Shown here: piece by piece, positions 1 to 8,834 of the stretch | Layout of the letters: each line of letters starts with the position of its first letter | How positions within the stretch are numbered: the first letter of the stretch is position 1 | Assembly: GCA_039028975.1 (NCBI GenBank) | Contig: JBCCHB010000016.1 | Span: 62,001-126,000 of the forward strand | Source of the DNA: JAHBNG01 sp039028975 | GTDB taxonomy: Bacteria; Chloroflexota; Anaerolineae; Caldilineales; Caldilineaceae | Direction of reading: 5' to 3' | Length of the DNA: 64,000 nucleotides | The notes under the pieces: generated by a model | Seen by the model: the letters and a program-made list of their open reading frames with translations, nothing else | Databases searched by the model: none | Told to the model about the DNA's origin: nothing | Position numbers and translations under genes: made by a program

Positions 1-127
1 TAGATACACTGTTAGACGATGTGCCGCTTGATGATATCGGCATATCGCTATCCATCTGGCATGACATAATGGTCATACTGATCAAAACCGGTACTGCCAA
101 TCGGTAAAACCCTTTTATGTGGTTCAC
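1..127 (-). CDS. N-terminus of a lipoprotein (partial, runs off left edge)
   Basis: On the minus strand a GTG codon at 127-125 opens a frame that stays open to the window edge (42 codons). The product begins with Asn-His-Ile-Lys-Gly, a hydrophobic stretch and the lipobox-like motif MTIMSC at about residues 18-23, followed by a Ser-rich linker. A strong ribosome-binding site (AGGAG, 6-7 bases before the GTG) decides the start. This is typical of a bacterial lipoprotein that is cleaved and acylated at Cys23 and anchored on the outer face of the membrane. The functional domain lies outside the window, so the role is unknown. Confidence 0.6.
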   Translation of the reverse strand, partial: MNHIKGFYRLAVPVLISMTIMSCQMDSDMPISSSGTSSNSVS

Positions 128-233
128 TGTTTGCTCCTGCGGATAATCAGCACAAACTGAATAAGCGGAAACCTGCCATTGTAAGGACAAATTCCCGCTC
201 TATTCTTTAGCTATATACTACCGGTAATTCTGG

Positions 234-1193
234 CTAAAATCCCAAATTTCTCCACGCCAACATATTATCAAAGACAGGTCCAGTGATGCGAGCAGCTCGA
301 TTGGGACACCCACCGTACCCATGGATCCCTACTGCATGACGGGCACCATTGCGATAGCGGTAGACTACGCTGCCGCTTTGACCACCAAAGGTGTCGATCA
401 TGTAGAAGAGTTGCCGATCTGTAACCCGAGTGATGCGTCCAGCATTGTACCATTGGGTGCCAAAGGGTTTATCGGCTGGGTAACCAGAGTTGTTAACCAA
501 CAGATTCTGCAGTTCGCCGGTTGATAGAACGGCAAAGCCAAACCAGCCGACTCGGTTGCCAAGGGTATTGTTGGGCAGGATAATGGCACCGTAATCATAT
601 TCGGCATTCCGACTGTTTACCCAGCCTCTTACGCTACGAAATGAGGTAGAAATTTGCGACCCGTAGGGACGACTGCTGCTGTCCATCCCTGGGATGACCT
701 CTATCTGGCGCGCCCAGCCGCCGGCAGCATGGCTGTATAAGCAGTGACCAGCCGTCATAACCGTGCGTGGACCACTAAACCAGCCCGTACAGCGCGTTTG
801 ACGGCCATCCGCCCTGGTTATGATAAGCTGACAATTCAAGCGCCAGGGAAATGACGATGCGGGTGAGATGCGGAAGCGGTTGTCGCTGCCACAGACCGAC
901 TCAGGCTCTAGAAATTCTTCAGATGCGGCAGCGACTAGATCCTTCATGGCGCTGGTGAGCTTGACCTCTTCAGCGACTTGGCCTTCATTCAGAGCCATGG
1001 TTGGGTCAAATCCATCTACATCTTCCAAGTCTGCCTCGGCCGCGCCAGCAGAATCTTCAGCTATCAAGGACATTTGCGTCTCTCCGGTCAAACCTGGGCT
1101 TTCGCTGGATACTCCTTGATGTAAGTTCACCATCTCTTCTGTTTGTTCCATTTCGCCCTGCTCATCGGACGAAACAGTTCCATGTTGTGACAT
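234..1193 (-). CDS. Trypsin-like (V8/S1-type) serine protease without signal peptide
   Basis: A 319-residue chymotrypsin-fold serine protease. The catalytic triad is visible: His150 in TAGHC, Asp200 in EYDYGAI and Ser273 in GGQSGS. The first 105 residues are acidic and low in hydrophobics and look like a pro-segment or interaction tail. There is no signal peptide or membrane segment, so the enzyme is probably cytosolic; most S1 proteases of this length are secreted. The motif set resembles the glutamyl endopeptidase/V8 branch more than digestive trypsin. It is divergently oriented to the sigma factor gene, sharing a 365-bp spacer, and may belong with the CHAT module downstream. Family assignment is firm; the link to the module is inference. 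Confidence 0.85.
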   Translation of the reverse strand: MSQHGTVSSDEQGEMEQTEEMVNLHQGVSSESPGLTGETQMSLIAEDSAGAAEADLEDVDGFDPTMALNEGQVAEEVKLTSAMKDLVAAASEEFLEPESVCGSDNRFRISPASSFPWRLNCQLIITRADGRQTRCTGWFSGPRTVMTAGHCLYSHAAGGWARQIEVIPGMDSSSRPYGSQISTSFRSVRGWVNSRNAEYDYGAIILPNNTLGNRVGWFGFAVLSTGELQNLLVNNSGYPADKPFGTQWYNAGRITRVTDRQLFYMIDTFGGQSGSVVYRYRNGARHAVGIHGYGGCPNRAARITGPVFDNMLAWRNLGF

Positions 1194-1558
1194 ATGAGTC
1201 TCCTATTTTCTGGTGTACACACCCCGTATATGAAGGAGCAACCAAATAGTCGGGGGATGCCTATCTGGTTGCATAGAAGCATGCTCCATTTAATTGTCGT
1301 TTAGGCAGGGAGAAATGTTTCACTACTAACTAATCTTTGGATGTTTATTGCTAGAAAATATCTGTGCTATCTGTTGCATCGCTTGATTTGCATATACCAA
1401 CCGTTTAAGATATAACTAAACAATAATCACCTGTCTATCAATCATTTCTAAACTAAGGAATGAGCCGTAAATAATTTGCACGTTTCATTCGGGTGTGATC
1501 CCGCCAAATGACCCAGTTATTTAATTCTTGTTCCTAAAAAACACCGGAGAATTCGTCG
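1194..1558. promoter_or_regulatory. Divergent spacer between protease and sigma factor genes
   Basis: This AT-rich 365-bp stretch must hold the promoters of both flanking genes. No clear -35/-10 pair was identified. Its right part (1454-1537) is a copy of the 84-bp dispersed repeat, which ends only 21 bp before the sigma factor start, so the repeat lies where the promoter or leader of the sigma gene should be. A GGAG ribosome-binding site precedes the ATG at 1559. Confidence 0.4.
1454..1537 (+). repeat. 84-bp dispersed palindromic-end repeat, copy A
   Basis: First of three copies of an 84-bp element (others at 29208-29291 and 39558-39641, the last inverted). The copies align without gaps, at about 80 percent identity between A and the reverse complement of C. 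They begin TAAGRAATG and end TTCCTAA, so the ends are imperfect inverted repeats. All three lie between genes. No ORF is inside. This looks like a REP- or MITE-type non-autonomous element, or a conserved RNA or protein site. Confidence 0.75.
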
Positions 1559-2179
1559 ATGCCCAACTGCGACTCCAGTGAACTGTATAAGCAATGTACA
1601 AGTAGAGATATGAAAGAGGTCAATGCGGGTATGCAGCGTCTAGGCGAATGCTTGATGCCTGTAGCGCGCGGCCAGTTAAATTCTGAGCGATTTGACGATG
1701 ACTTTGTGCAGGATTGCGTGCAACTGGCCCTGATTTCGATCTGGGAAACGCTGAAAAAAGGTATTCATCCAGATAGTCCGGCGACCTTTTTGGCCTGGTG
1801 CAGGCGCATTACGGTAAACAAATGCATCGATGAGGTTCGCAAAGTCAAAAGAAGACCTGCTGACTCGTTGAATGAACTCCATGACGAAAGTACCGTTACC
1901 CCTTTACAAAGTAGTGCCGCGCTAGATTCCACATGGCCTGAACCACAGGTTGCACTAACAGAGGAGCGACAAGAACTGCTGCTCTCTCTACAGACCCATC
2001 CCAAATTGAGTGGAAAATCTAAGACGGTTCTGATTGAAGGGTTTCTCTTGGAGCAATCTGATGCCGAAGTCGCGCCATTGGTGCCTACACCTATATCAAA
2101 CGTACGCCTCATTCGCTTTCGAAATCTGAAGAAGTTACGAGACGACAGCAACTTTATAGAAAGGCTGAGATCTGATTAG
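1559..2179 (+). CDS. ECF-type RNA polymerase sigma factor
   Basis: A 206-residue sigma-70 family protein. The segment at about residues 45-105 fits sigma region 2: an acidic DDFVQD start, LISIWETL, and the core-binding/-10 helix around FLAWCRRITVNKCIDEVRK. The C-terminal 60 residues should be region 4 but match the usual helix-turn-helix poorly. It would direct RNA polymerase to a small set of promoters. The next gene encodes a zinc-finger protein of the kind that restrains ECF factors, and a CHAT protease gene follows, suggesting a proteolytically switched transcription module. The start ATG has a GGAG site 9 bases upstream. Confidence 0.75.
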   Translation: MPNCDSSELYKQCTSRDMKEVNAGMQRLGECLMPVARGQLNSERFDDDFVQDCVQLALISIWETLKKGIHPDSPATFLAWCRRITVNKCIDEVRKVKRRPADSLNELHDESTVTPLQSSAALDSTWPEPQVALTEERQELLLSLQTHPKLSGKSKTVLIEGFLLEQSDAEVAPLVPTPISNVRLIRFRNLKKLRDDSNFIERLRSD

Positions 2180-2509
2180 GTCATTTGACAGAGTACCCTT
2201 CGTACAATTGTTTGAATAGACGACGGTTCTTATACGAATGAGTGTCAATGTGAAACCAAAGAGAGCGGGATAGCGACACTAAATCAACAGCAGAGTATGA
2301 AGTAACAGAAGCATCCGATAGCCAATCTGGTATTTGTAGACCGCCACAAAGTTATGGCCAAGTAAACTGACTCTGGACTAATCCTCGACAGGTTCGGGGA
2401 CCAAGCGACTACGGACTACTAGACTCTCATCGACCCCTTGTCGTCTCTGCTGTTGTTTTTGTTTTCCAGACAGAACACATTCGGATGCTGATGCCGAGGA
2501 TGACAGAAT
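2180..2509. other. 330-bp spacer, nothing recognised
   Basis: No convincing coding frame, tRNA or terminator was seen between the sigma factor and the zinc-finger gene. The length suggests that the downstream genes have their own promoter, which could be the target of the sigma factor, but no motif was identified. A GAGG site lies about 10 bases before the ATG at 2510. Confidence 0.3.
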
Positions 2510-3355
2510 ATGACTTGCAATGACGCAGTGAAAATAGCTTTAGAGCCTGGACACAAACAACGCCAAGCTGCTCTAGAAATGATACGAACTGATCCCGCTT
2601 GCCTAGCCCGACTTGACAAATTGGCGCGCGCCATCTTGTCTGGATTAGAAAACGAAACCTCCTGCGCGGAAGCTCGCCTGCACTTTGCCACCTACTACGT
2701 ATTAGAATCCTCTCAGATTGAGACAGCCGCAGCGCTTTCCGAGCTTCATGACCATCTAAGTAGATGCCCTTATTGCCAACTTGACTATCAAGCATTTCAA
2801 GAAGCTGAAACGGCTCAGACAGGCTCATTAGATGAAGAGCAGACTACGCCTATCTTTGATCTATCGTTCATCCAGGAACCCTTGCCAGAGATCATACCCC
2901 TGAGCCAAATCTGGGGGGCAGACAAGGTCGCACGCACCTTAGTCAACCAGATCAAGATCACCATCTCCAAAGGCGCGGCTGTGATTGATTCATTGACACC
3001 GCAGCTCCAGGCAGGAACTTTCTCGATGGCCATGCGTGGAGGCAATGATGATGTAGACTATGCGGTCCTGGCCATTCCTGACGAAGATGCCAAGATCCAT
3101 TTTCTCTTGGATACAGCGCCATCACCAGATGGCACCGCGCTCGTCACGCTAATTGTTATGCAGACCGAGGAAGATAAGCCTCTTGCCGACGTCCAAATCT
3201 CGCTACGAACCGCCACAGGAGAGCGCGTCACCAGCGGGCTGACCGAATCCAACGGCGCAATTACATTCCCCCGTATTACCCCCGGCGAATACCATATCCA
3301 AGCCCAAATTGATGATAGCACCTGGGAAATTCCTTTCCTTGTGGAAAGTGGTTAA
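2510..3355 (+). CDS. Anti-sigma-like zinc-finger protein with beta-sandwich C-terminus
   Basis: 281 residues. Around residues 83-95 the sequence HLSRCPYC gives the H-x3-C-x2-C motif of the zinc-binding anti-sigma (ZAS, zf-HC2) fold, preceded by a helical segment. Residues about 210-275 resemble a carboxypeptidase regulatory-like domain (repeated PLADVQISL, TATGERVTSG, ITFPRITPGEYHIQA). Unlike classical membrane-bound anti-sigma factors it has no transmembrane helix. Lying between an ECF sigma gene and a CHAT protease gene, it could hold the sigma factor and be cut by the protease; that is inference. An alternative is an adaptor that only recruits the CHAT protein. Confidence 0.6.
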   Translation: MTCNDAVKIALEPGHKQRQAALEMIRTDPACLARLDKLARAILSGLENETSCAEARLHFATYYVLESSQIETAAALSELHDHLSRCPYCQLDYQAFQEAETAQTGSLDEEQTTPIFDLSFIQEPLPEIIPLSQIWGADKVARTLVNQIKITISKGAAVIDSLTPQLQAGTFSMAMRGGNDDVDYAVLAIPDEDAKIHFLLDTAPSPDGTALVTLIVMQTEEDKPLADVQISLRTATGERVTSGLTESNGAITFPRITPGEYHIQAQIDDSTWEIPFLVESG

Positions 3356-3466
3356 ACCGGCAAGACCATAACGAAAAGCCCTCTCGCAAAGCCGCTAAAC
3401 TACAACAGGTGATTTGTTTGTAGAGGAGCGGAACAGCTTACGATTGTTTCTATATTGGAAGCACAT

Positions 3467-6400
3467 ATGCACGCAACGCTCACGATTCTGCGACAAGGGA
3501 ATGCTTACGCTTTTACCTGGACATCGTATCCCACCTCTGAACTATCTCGTGCGCTCAATCTGGGTCCCATCTCCCTTGTGGGTCAAACCCCAATCGCTGA
3601 TGAAAACTTACAGCCCCTGCGCGAACTCGTTGACGTCGCTATAGAGGGCTTTGGCTGGAATCAAGCAAGTGCTTCTTCCGGTGTGCGTCAGGCGCAAACG
3701 GCTGGGAACAACCCCTTTGTGGCGCTGGGTCGATTGCTCTTTTCCCAGCTTATCCCCAGGCCAATTCAGCAGCAGATCAACCAACTGCCGTCCGAGTCGC
3801 TTTTGCAAGTCATGACCGATGACGTCAATCAGCCCTGGGAACTGCTTCATGATGCCCATGATTTCCTAGCCCTTCGTCATATTGTGTCTCGGCTACCCCT
3901 CTTAGAAGAGCCCCAACAGCAGCATCATGTGCCAACGCAACCGACCCGGGTCGGTTGCCTTCTATTGGCCAATCCGACAGGCGATTTGCCTGCTACAGAA
4001 GACGAAATTGACGCCATTGCCAAAGTTCTCTACACGGCACGGGAGCGGGTCACCTATCGTTCCCTCTTCAACCAGCAGGTTTCTCTGATCCAACTGCAAG
4101 AGATGATGGCCACTCAAGCCTATGGCCTGATTCATTATGCTGGCCATGCTGAGCCGGGCTCGCTCCTGTTGGCCCAAGGTGTTAAATTCCATGCAAATGC
4201 CATTCAGCAAGCCCTCCTTAACCATCCGGTGGTCATTCTCAACGCTTGTGCGGGTGCCCAGGCTATTGAACAACAGGGTGCTCATTCAGATCCGCTTTCG
4301 GTTATGGCTAAAGAAGCAGAGTCACTGGCTAGCGCATTTATTCGGGGTGGTGCCATGGCCGTCGTCGGCATGTTGTGGGACGTTCCTGATGAGGTGATGA
4401 GCCTTTTTGGGCAAAAACTTTACGCCCATTTGGTGGATGGTCTGCCCATTGGCGAGGCGCTTCGCCAAACTCGGCGTCAGTTGCGGGAGGTTGATAAAGC
4501 TGGCTCCTCCTGGCTGGCCCCTGTTCTCTATGGCGATGCACAGGCGGTTCCGATTCCGGCCCCCATTCGCCAGTCATCCGGTACGGTTTTGGGCGTTCAA
4601 TTTAACGGAGAGGTGATTAACCGTCGCAGCGGTGACCAAAAGGGTAGCAATCAGCAAAGTGGAATGGGTGCCTCGTTAACCGAACGCACCTATTATCTTT
4701 CCATTCTGTGCCAACGCATTGAGCAATATGGCGGCACGATCGTTCATGCCCATTCAGGTGGTTTGTTGGCCACATTTGGTCATCCCCAGGTCAACGAGCT
4801 AGACGCCCGTGAGGCGATTCGGGCGGCTCGCGAAATTCACCGTCAGATGGAGCTTTGGGGAGGTGTCCAGCCGAGTAGCGCTATTGCCAGTGGCGTGTTA
4901 GGTAGTACATCGCCCTTGATCAATGATTCCCTCAGTCTATCAACTCAGATGAGTACATCTCTGGTTGTTGGGGAGCCTTTCCAGGTCATTAAGCAATTGC
5001 TAAACCAAGCCAAGAAGGGAGAGATTCTGGTCAATCAGTTGACCCGGGAACGCAGTGCAGATCTCTTTGACTTTCTGTCCCGCAGCGATATCACGTTGGA
5101 TGAGGTAGAGCAGCCGATATTTGAATTGACATTTCCCGCCACCCATGTTTCTTCTCAATCCTTACCTACCCATATTTCGATTCCGCGCAAAGAGCAGAGA
5201 GCGTTAGAAGATGCATGGGAAGAGGTCCAGGAAGGAGAGGGGCGCATCATTGGTATCAGCGGCGAGGCTGGTGTCGGGAAGAGCCATCTAATCAATTCAT
5301 TCCGTGAGACCTTGCCCCCCGAGGTCTGGGCGCAGGTTGCTTGCACCACAGGCGTTAAAAATACGCCGTATGGGCTGGTCATACGGCTCTTTCGCCTCCT
5401 GCTCAGGCTATCGAATGCTACGTCTAATGAGCAGATCATCGATACCGTCGATAGCCACTTTGGGAACGTGTCGTCAGTTGACAGCCAACTACTTACTGAT
5501 CTCTTGGGTTCTGAGGATACTGACCTTCAATTACCCGAGAAGGCAGTCTATCACCACCAACTTCATCTCATGTTGGAGACGCTACTGTTGCCTAGAATCC
5601 AAAAAGGTCCCATTGTGATGGTGGTTGAAGATGCCCACCTCTCTGATTCAGCTAGCTTGGAGGTGCTCAGCCTGCTCATTCGTAGCATTGAGCAGATGCC
5701 CATCCTGACTATTTTGCTCTATCGTCGCGAGTGGACGCCGCCTTGGGCCGACCAGGAATTCTTTGAGAATATCCCAATTCGGGCCATGAGGCCATCTGAG
5801 CGTCAGGAACTGGTAAAGAAGCTTTTGGGGACCACCCAACTACCTGAAGGGCTACTCCCTTTGCTCGACCGCTCTGGCGGCAATCCACTCTTCCTGACCG
5901 AGATGATTACGGCTTTGGTCCATAACGGCCAGCTCCAGACTGATGATAACGACATTACCGAATGGCAGTTGCATGGTACCTTGGAATCTGCTCAACTACC
6001 CGATACGATTCAGCGCACCATTGAGATGCGCCTGGATAGGCTAGACCGAGAGGCTCATCAGGTTTTAGCAATGGCTTCGGTAATAGGGAGCGAATTCGAC
6101 TCTACCATGCTTCAGTGTGGGCTCGAGCTTACTGAAGAGGAGATCTTGTCGTATTTAAACGCATTGGTCGAGCAGAACTTTTTCCGCTACAACGTTGGCA
6201 ACCGAACTTATGAATTTCGCCATATGCTCATCCAAGAAGTCGCTTACATGAAGATACCAGGACCACAGCGACATTTATGGCATGGGGACGTGGCCAGGCT
6301 GCTTGAACTTGAACCTAACAAGCCCAGCGAATTCGTTGCAATATTGGCCTATCATTACTATAAGAGTTTGGGCATAAACGATCCAACAGATACTTCAGAA

Positions 6401-7858
6401 GAAGAATATATCGATAAAACCCAAGCAGAAAAAGCTTATCACTATCTGATGGAGAATGGCCGATATGCCCTAAGTCGCTATGGCGGCTACGAGGCCGTGA
6501 CAGCCTTTTGGCAAGCCGATAGCGTCAGAAGATTTTTGACGCTAGATGCAGCTCTTAGTGCCAAATGCCATGTTGGATTAGGAGACGCCTACAACCTTCT
6601 TAATGATTTTGATCGGGCAACGAAGGCGTATAAAGAAGCGTATGTAGCGCTACATTATGATCCCCTTACGATTGATTCCCGCGCGAAATCTGCCGACATT
6701 GCTCGAAAATTAGCGCGTATTTACAAGCACCAAGCAAACTATGGTGAAGCGGATGCCTGGATTAAGATGGGGTTTGAAAAAATTAAGGGGCTTGATGATA
6801 TTAGATGTCAGGCCGTACATGCTATATTGCTTATTCATGCTGGCTCTATCTGCTACGATCGTGGCGATCATAATACGGCTGAACAATATTGTAAAGGAGG
6901 GCTAACGGTTGCCGAAAAATGTAACGCGGACTTAGCCCAAGCAGAAGGACATTTCATCTTAGGCGCAATAATGCGGCCCCGTGGTGACTATGGCCAATCA
7001 TTGAGCCACTACGCCAAAAGTCTGAATATTTATCAGGAACATAATAACGCGTATCAGGTTGCTCGGCTCCAATCCAATATAGGAATTGTCTACTATGCTA
7101 AGGGGGAATGGGTAGAAGCTCGTTCTTTCTATGAACGTTCTCGAGCGTTCTGGAAAGAGATACAAGAGCAGGATAAGTTAGCCTATACATCATCAAATCT
7201 TGGGTTGGTTGAAACCTGTTTAGGAAATTGGGAACAGGCCGAAGTCTATTATCTGGAAGCATTAAACTTATGGACGATTGCTCAACATCAACGTTTGATA
7301 GCCCTTTGTCATAATAATATGGGCAGCTTTTATATCGAGCAAGAAGCCTGGGGAGAAGCCCGGGTGCAGGTAGAAGAGAGTATAGAATTGCTTGACAAAT
7401 TGGGTATACAGGATTTACGCCCTAACGCATTCTTTAACCTAGCCCAAATTGAATTGGCCGATGGTGAACTTGATGATGCTTTACGCCATGCTCAACAGGC
7501 CAGGTCTTTGGCTAATCAGGGTAAAATGCAGGTGAAGGAGGCGATTGCTCTACGTACGGAAGCCCGGATTCTAGCGGCTAAGACCGATTACAGCAAAGCG
7601 CGCAATTGCTTTGAAAAAAGCTACTTTATTTTGGATGAGGTACAAGATGTATATGAAATGGCTCGTACCATGTACCACCAAGCGGTAATGGAGTATACAA
7701 CCCATAACCTAACGAAAGCACAGTCTCTCTGTACAGAAGTACAACCTCTCTTCCAGAGTTTGCAGGCACAAAAGGATCTAGAGCGAGTAAAAATGTTAAT
7801 TATAAAGATAGGAGCGATGGGTGAAACAATTGTTTTACCCAATTCGACTACTTCATGA
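3467..7858 (+). CDS. CHAT protease / cyclase-like / AAA ATPase / TPR signalling protein
   Basis: 1463 residues from the ATG at 3467; an in-frame TTG at 3455 is an alternative. Order of domains: CHAT caspase-like protease (about 10-350) with the expected dyad, His227 in HYAGHAE and Cys261 in LNACAGAQ; a class III nucleotide-cyclase-like segment (about 405-560), apparently lacking the metal-binding aspartates; a P-loop AAA/STAND module with Walker A GEAGVGKS (about 600) and Walker B MVVEDAH (about 720); then about 450 residues of TPR repeats to the end. TPRs probably sense a ligand, the ATPase acts as switch, and CHAT is the protease effector. It follows the zinc-finger gene and precedes the PPC gene by 60 bp. 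The domain calls are secure, the trigger and substrate unknown. Confidence 0.85.
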   Translation: MHATLTILRQGNAYAFTWTSYPTSELSRALNLGPISLVGQTPIADENLQPLRELVDVAIEGFGWNQASASSGVRQAQTAGNNPFVALGRLLFSQLIPRPIQQQINQLPSESLLQVMTDDVNQPWELLHDAHDFLALRHIVSRLPLLEEPQQQHHVPTQPTRVGCLLLANPTGDLPATEDEIDAIAKVLYTARERVTYRSLFNQQVSLIQLQEMMATQAYGLIHYAGHAEPGSLLLAQGVKFHANAIQQALLNHPVVILNACAGAQAIEQQGAHSDPLSVMAKEAESLASAFIRGGAMAVVGMLWDVPDEVMSLFGQKLYAHLVDGLPIGEALRQTRRQLREVDKAGSSWLAPVLYGDAQAVPIPAPIRQSSGTVLGVQFNGEVINRRSGDQKGSNQQSGMGASLTERTYYLSILCQRIEQYGGTIVHAHSGGLLATFGHPQVNELDAREAIRAAREIHRQMELWGGVQPSSAIASGVLGSTSPLINDSLSLSTQMSTSLVVGEPFQVIKQLLNQAKKGEILVNQLTRERSADLFDFLSRSDITLDEVEQPIFELTFPATHVSSQSLPTHISIPRKEQRALEDAWEEVQEGEGRIIGISGEAGVGKSHLINSFRETLPPEVWAQVACTTGVKNTPYGLVIRLFRLLLRLSNATSNEQIIDTVDSHFGNVSSVDSQLLTDLLGSEDTDLQLPEKAVYHHQLHLMLETLLLPRIQKGPIVMVVEDAHLSDSASLEVLSLLIRSIEQMPILTILLYRREWTPPWADQEFFENIPIRAMRPSERQELVKKLLGTTQLPEGLLPLLDRSGGNPLFLTEMITALVHNGQLQTDDNDITEWQLHGTLESAQLPDTIQRTIEMRLDRLDREAHQVLAMASVIGSEFDSTMLQCGLELTEEEILSYLNALVEQNFFRYNVGNRTYEFRHMLIQEVAYMKIPGPQRHLWHGDVARLLELEPNKPSEFVAILAYHYYKSLGINDPTDTSEEEYIDKTQAEKAYHYLMENGRYALSRYGGYEAVTAFWQADSVRRFLTLDAALSAKCHVGLGDAYNLLNDFDRATKAYKEAYVALHYDPLTIDSRAKSADIARKLARIYKHQANYGEADAWIKMGFEKIKGLDDIRCQAVHAILLIHAGSICYDRGDHNTAEQYCKGGLTVAEKCNADLAQAEGHFILGAIMRPRGDYGQSLSHYAKSLNIYQEHNNAYQVARLQSNIGIVYYAKGEWVEARSFYERSRAFWKEIQEQDKLAYTSSNLGLVETCLGNWEQAEVYYLEALNLWTIAQHQRLIALCHNNMGSFYIEQEAWGEARVQVEESIELLDKLGIQDLRPNAFFNLAQIELADGELDDALRHAQQARSLANQGKMQVKEAIALRTEARILAAKTDYSKARNCFEKSYFILDEVQDVYEMARTMYHQAVMEYTTHNLTKAQSLCTEVQPLFQSLQAQKDLERVKMLIIKIGAMGETIVLPNSTTS

Positions 7859-7919
7859 AGTCACAATTTCTATCAAGAGCCGTTTCACATTCTCCACAAT
7901 CTAAAGGAGCATTCTAGTT

Positions 7920-8333
7920 ATGTCAGCAAGCCAGTTTGAAGCGCCAAACGTCTTGAAGCTTCCAGGTTTAACAAATCCTATTCCCGTTGAATCTGTAACA
8001 GATCTTATCCATGGTAGCATAGTAAATGGACAGTTGGATGAAGCCGGGCAAGTTGATTGGTACCGATTCAATGTCGAGGCAGGAGTACCCATTATTATCG
8101 AAATTGAAGCAGATACCGATGAATATTCAGTAGAATATTTTCGTAAGCTCATTGAAAAAGGTGAGCCAGCAGAGATGTCTCTACCAATGCCTGATACGAC
8201 TATTCGTACTGTTACCTACTCCTTCAACGAGGATATGCACAATGAGCTCTTCCTGTCTGTGGCCGGCAGCGATTCGTCAACGCCGCCAAGCAGAGGCTAC
8301 ACGATTCGCATGATAGCAAACTTGGCAACATAG
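7920..8333 (+). CDS. Small PPC-like (pre-peptidase C-terminal) beta-sandwich protein
   Basis: 137 residues. The core, about 30-135, has the PPC pattern: GSIVNGQLDEAGQVDWYRF, then a strand with IIIEIEAD, and a C-terminal GYTIRMIA strand. PPC domains normally sit at the C-terminus of secreted proteases; here the domain stands alone with no signal peptide. It has a strong AAAGGAG ribosome-binding site 10 bases before the ATG and lies 61 bp after the CHAT gene, so it is probably co-transcribed with it. It may be an adaptor, inhibitor or substrate of the CHAT protein. Function is not established. Confidence 0.65.
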   Translation: MSASQFEAPNVLKLPGLTNPIPVESVTDLIHGSIVNGQLDEAGQVDWYRFNVEAGVPIIIEIEADTDEYSVEYFRKLIEKGEPAEMSLPMPDTTIRTVTYSFNEDMHNELFLSVAGSDSSTPPSRGYTIRMIANLAT

Positions 8334-8834
8334 GCCGACTCATGCTGTCAACGTGGATATGTAAATTTGTAGCGGGGCTGAAATGAGAAATCTCATCGGC
8401 TAAATCAGTTCAACAAAACTTCGATTTCCATTAAGATTTTGGTATAGCAGACCATAAAGTTCGGTATCGTCAAGATGTCGGACTTTTTTATTTGGAGCGT
8501 TCGTCATAAATTTAAGCTAAAATAATACAACATGAACGGCGCATGGATAGCTTGGTGTCCCGTGGATAGATACGCAATAACCGAAAGAGTTTACTGTCAA
8601 CTGAGGTAGTCCCTCACAAGCAACACTGCAAAGTGTTGAAAATAAGGATGAATCGTTGCGTTCAATCGAATGCAGGCGGCGCTCCATCGTTCAATTGAGA
8701 TAGAGATTGTTGAGAGAATATGCTCGATTGTTCCTAGTCATATCGGATTTTGAGTTTTGCAAAAATAGCGCCATTGGGTTGAAATAAGAGGTAAGGAGTA
8801 GAGCCAACCAAATTAAAGCAAGTGAAGGTGAGCC
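8334..8834. other. 501-bp spacer after the CHAT module
   Basis: Contains the terminator described separately and otherwise no supported gene. The rightmost 130 bp may be the 5' end of the decayed transposase element that begins at 8835. Confidence 0.4.
8456..8490 (+). terminator. Rho-independent terminator of the CHAT module
   Basis: RNA stem of 11 base pairs including G-U pairs (8458-8468 with 8474-8484), a 5-base loop GUCAA, and a run of six U followed by AU. Further A-U pairs extend the stem base. It lies about 120 bp after the PPC gene and would end a transcript covering the sigma, zinc-finger, CHAT and PPC genes or part of them. Confidence 0.6.
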
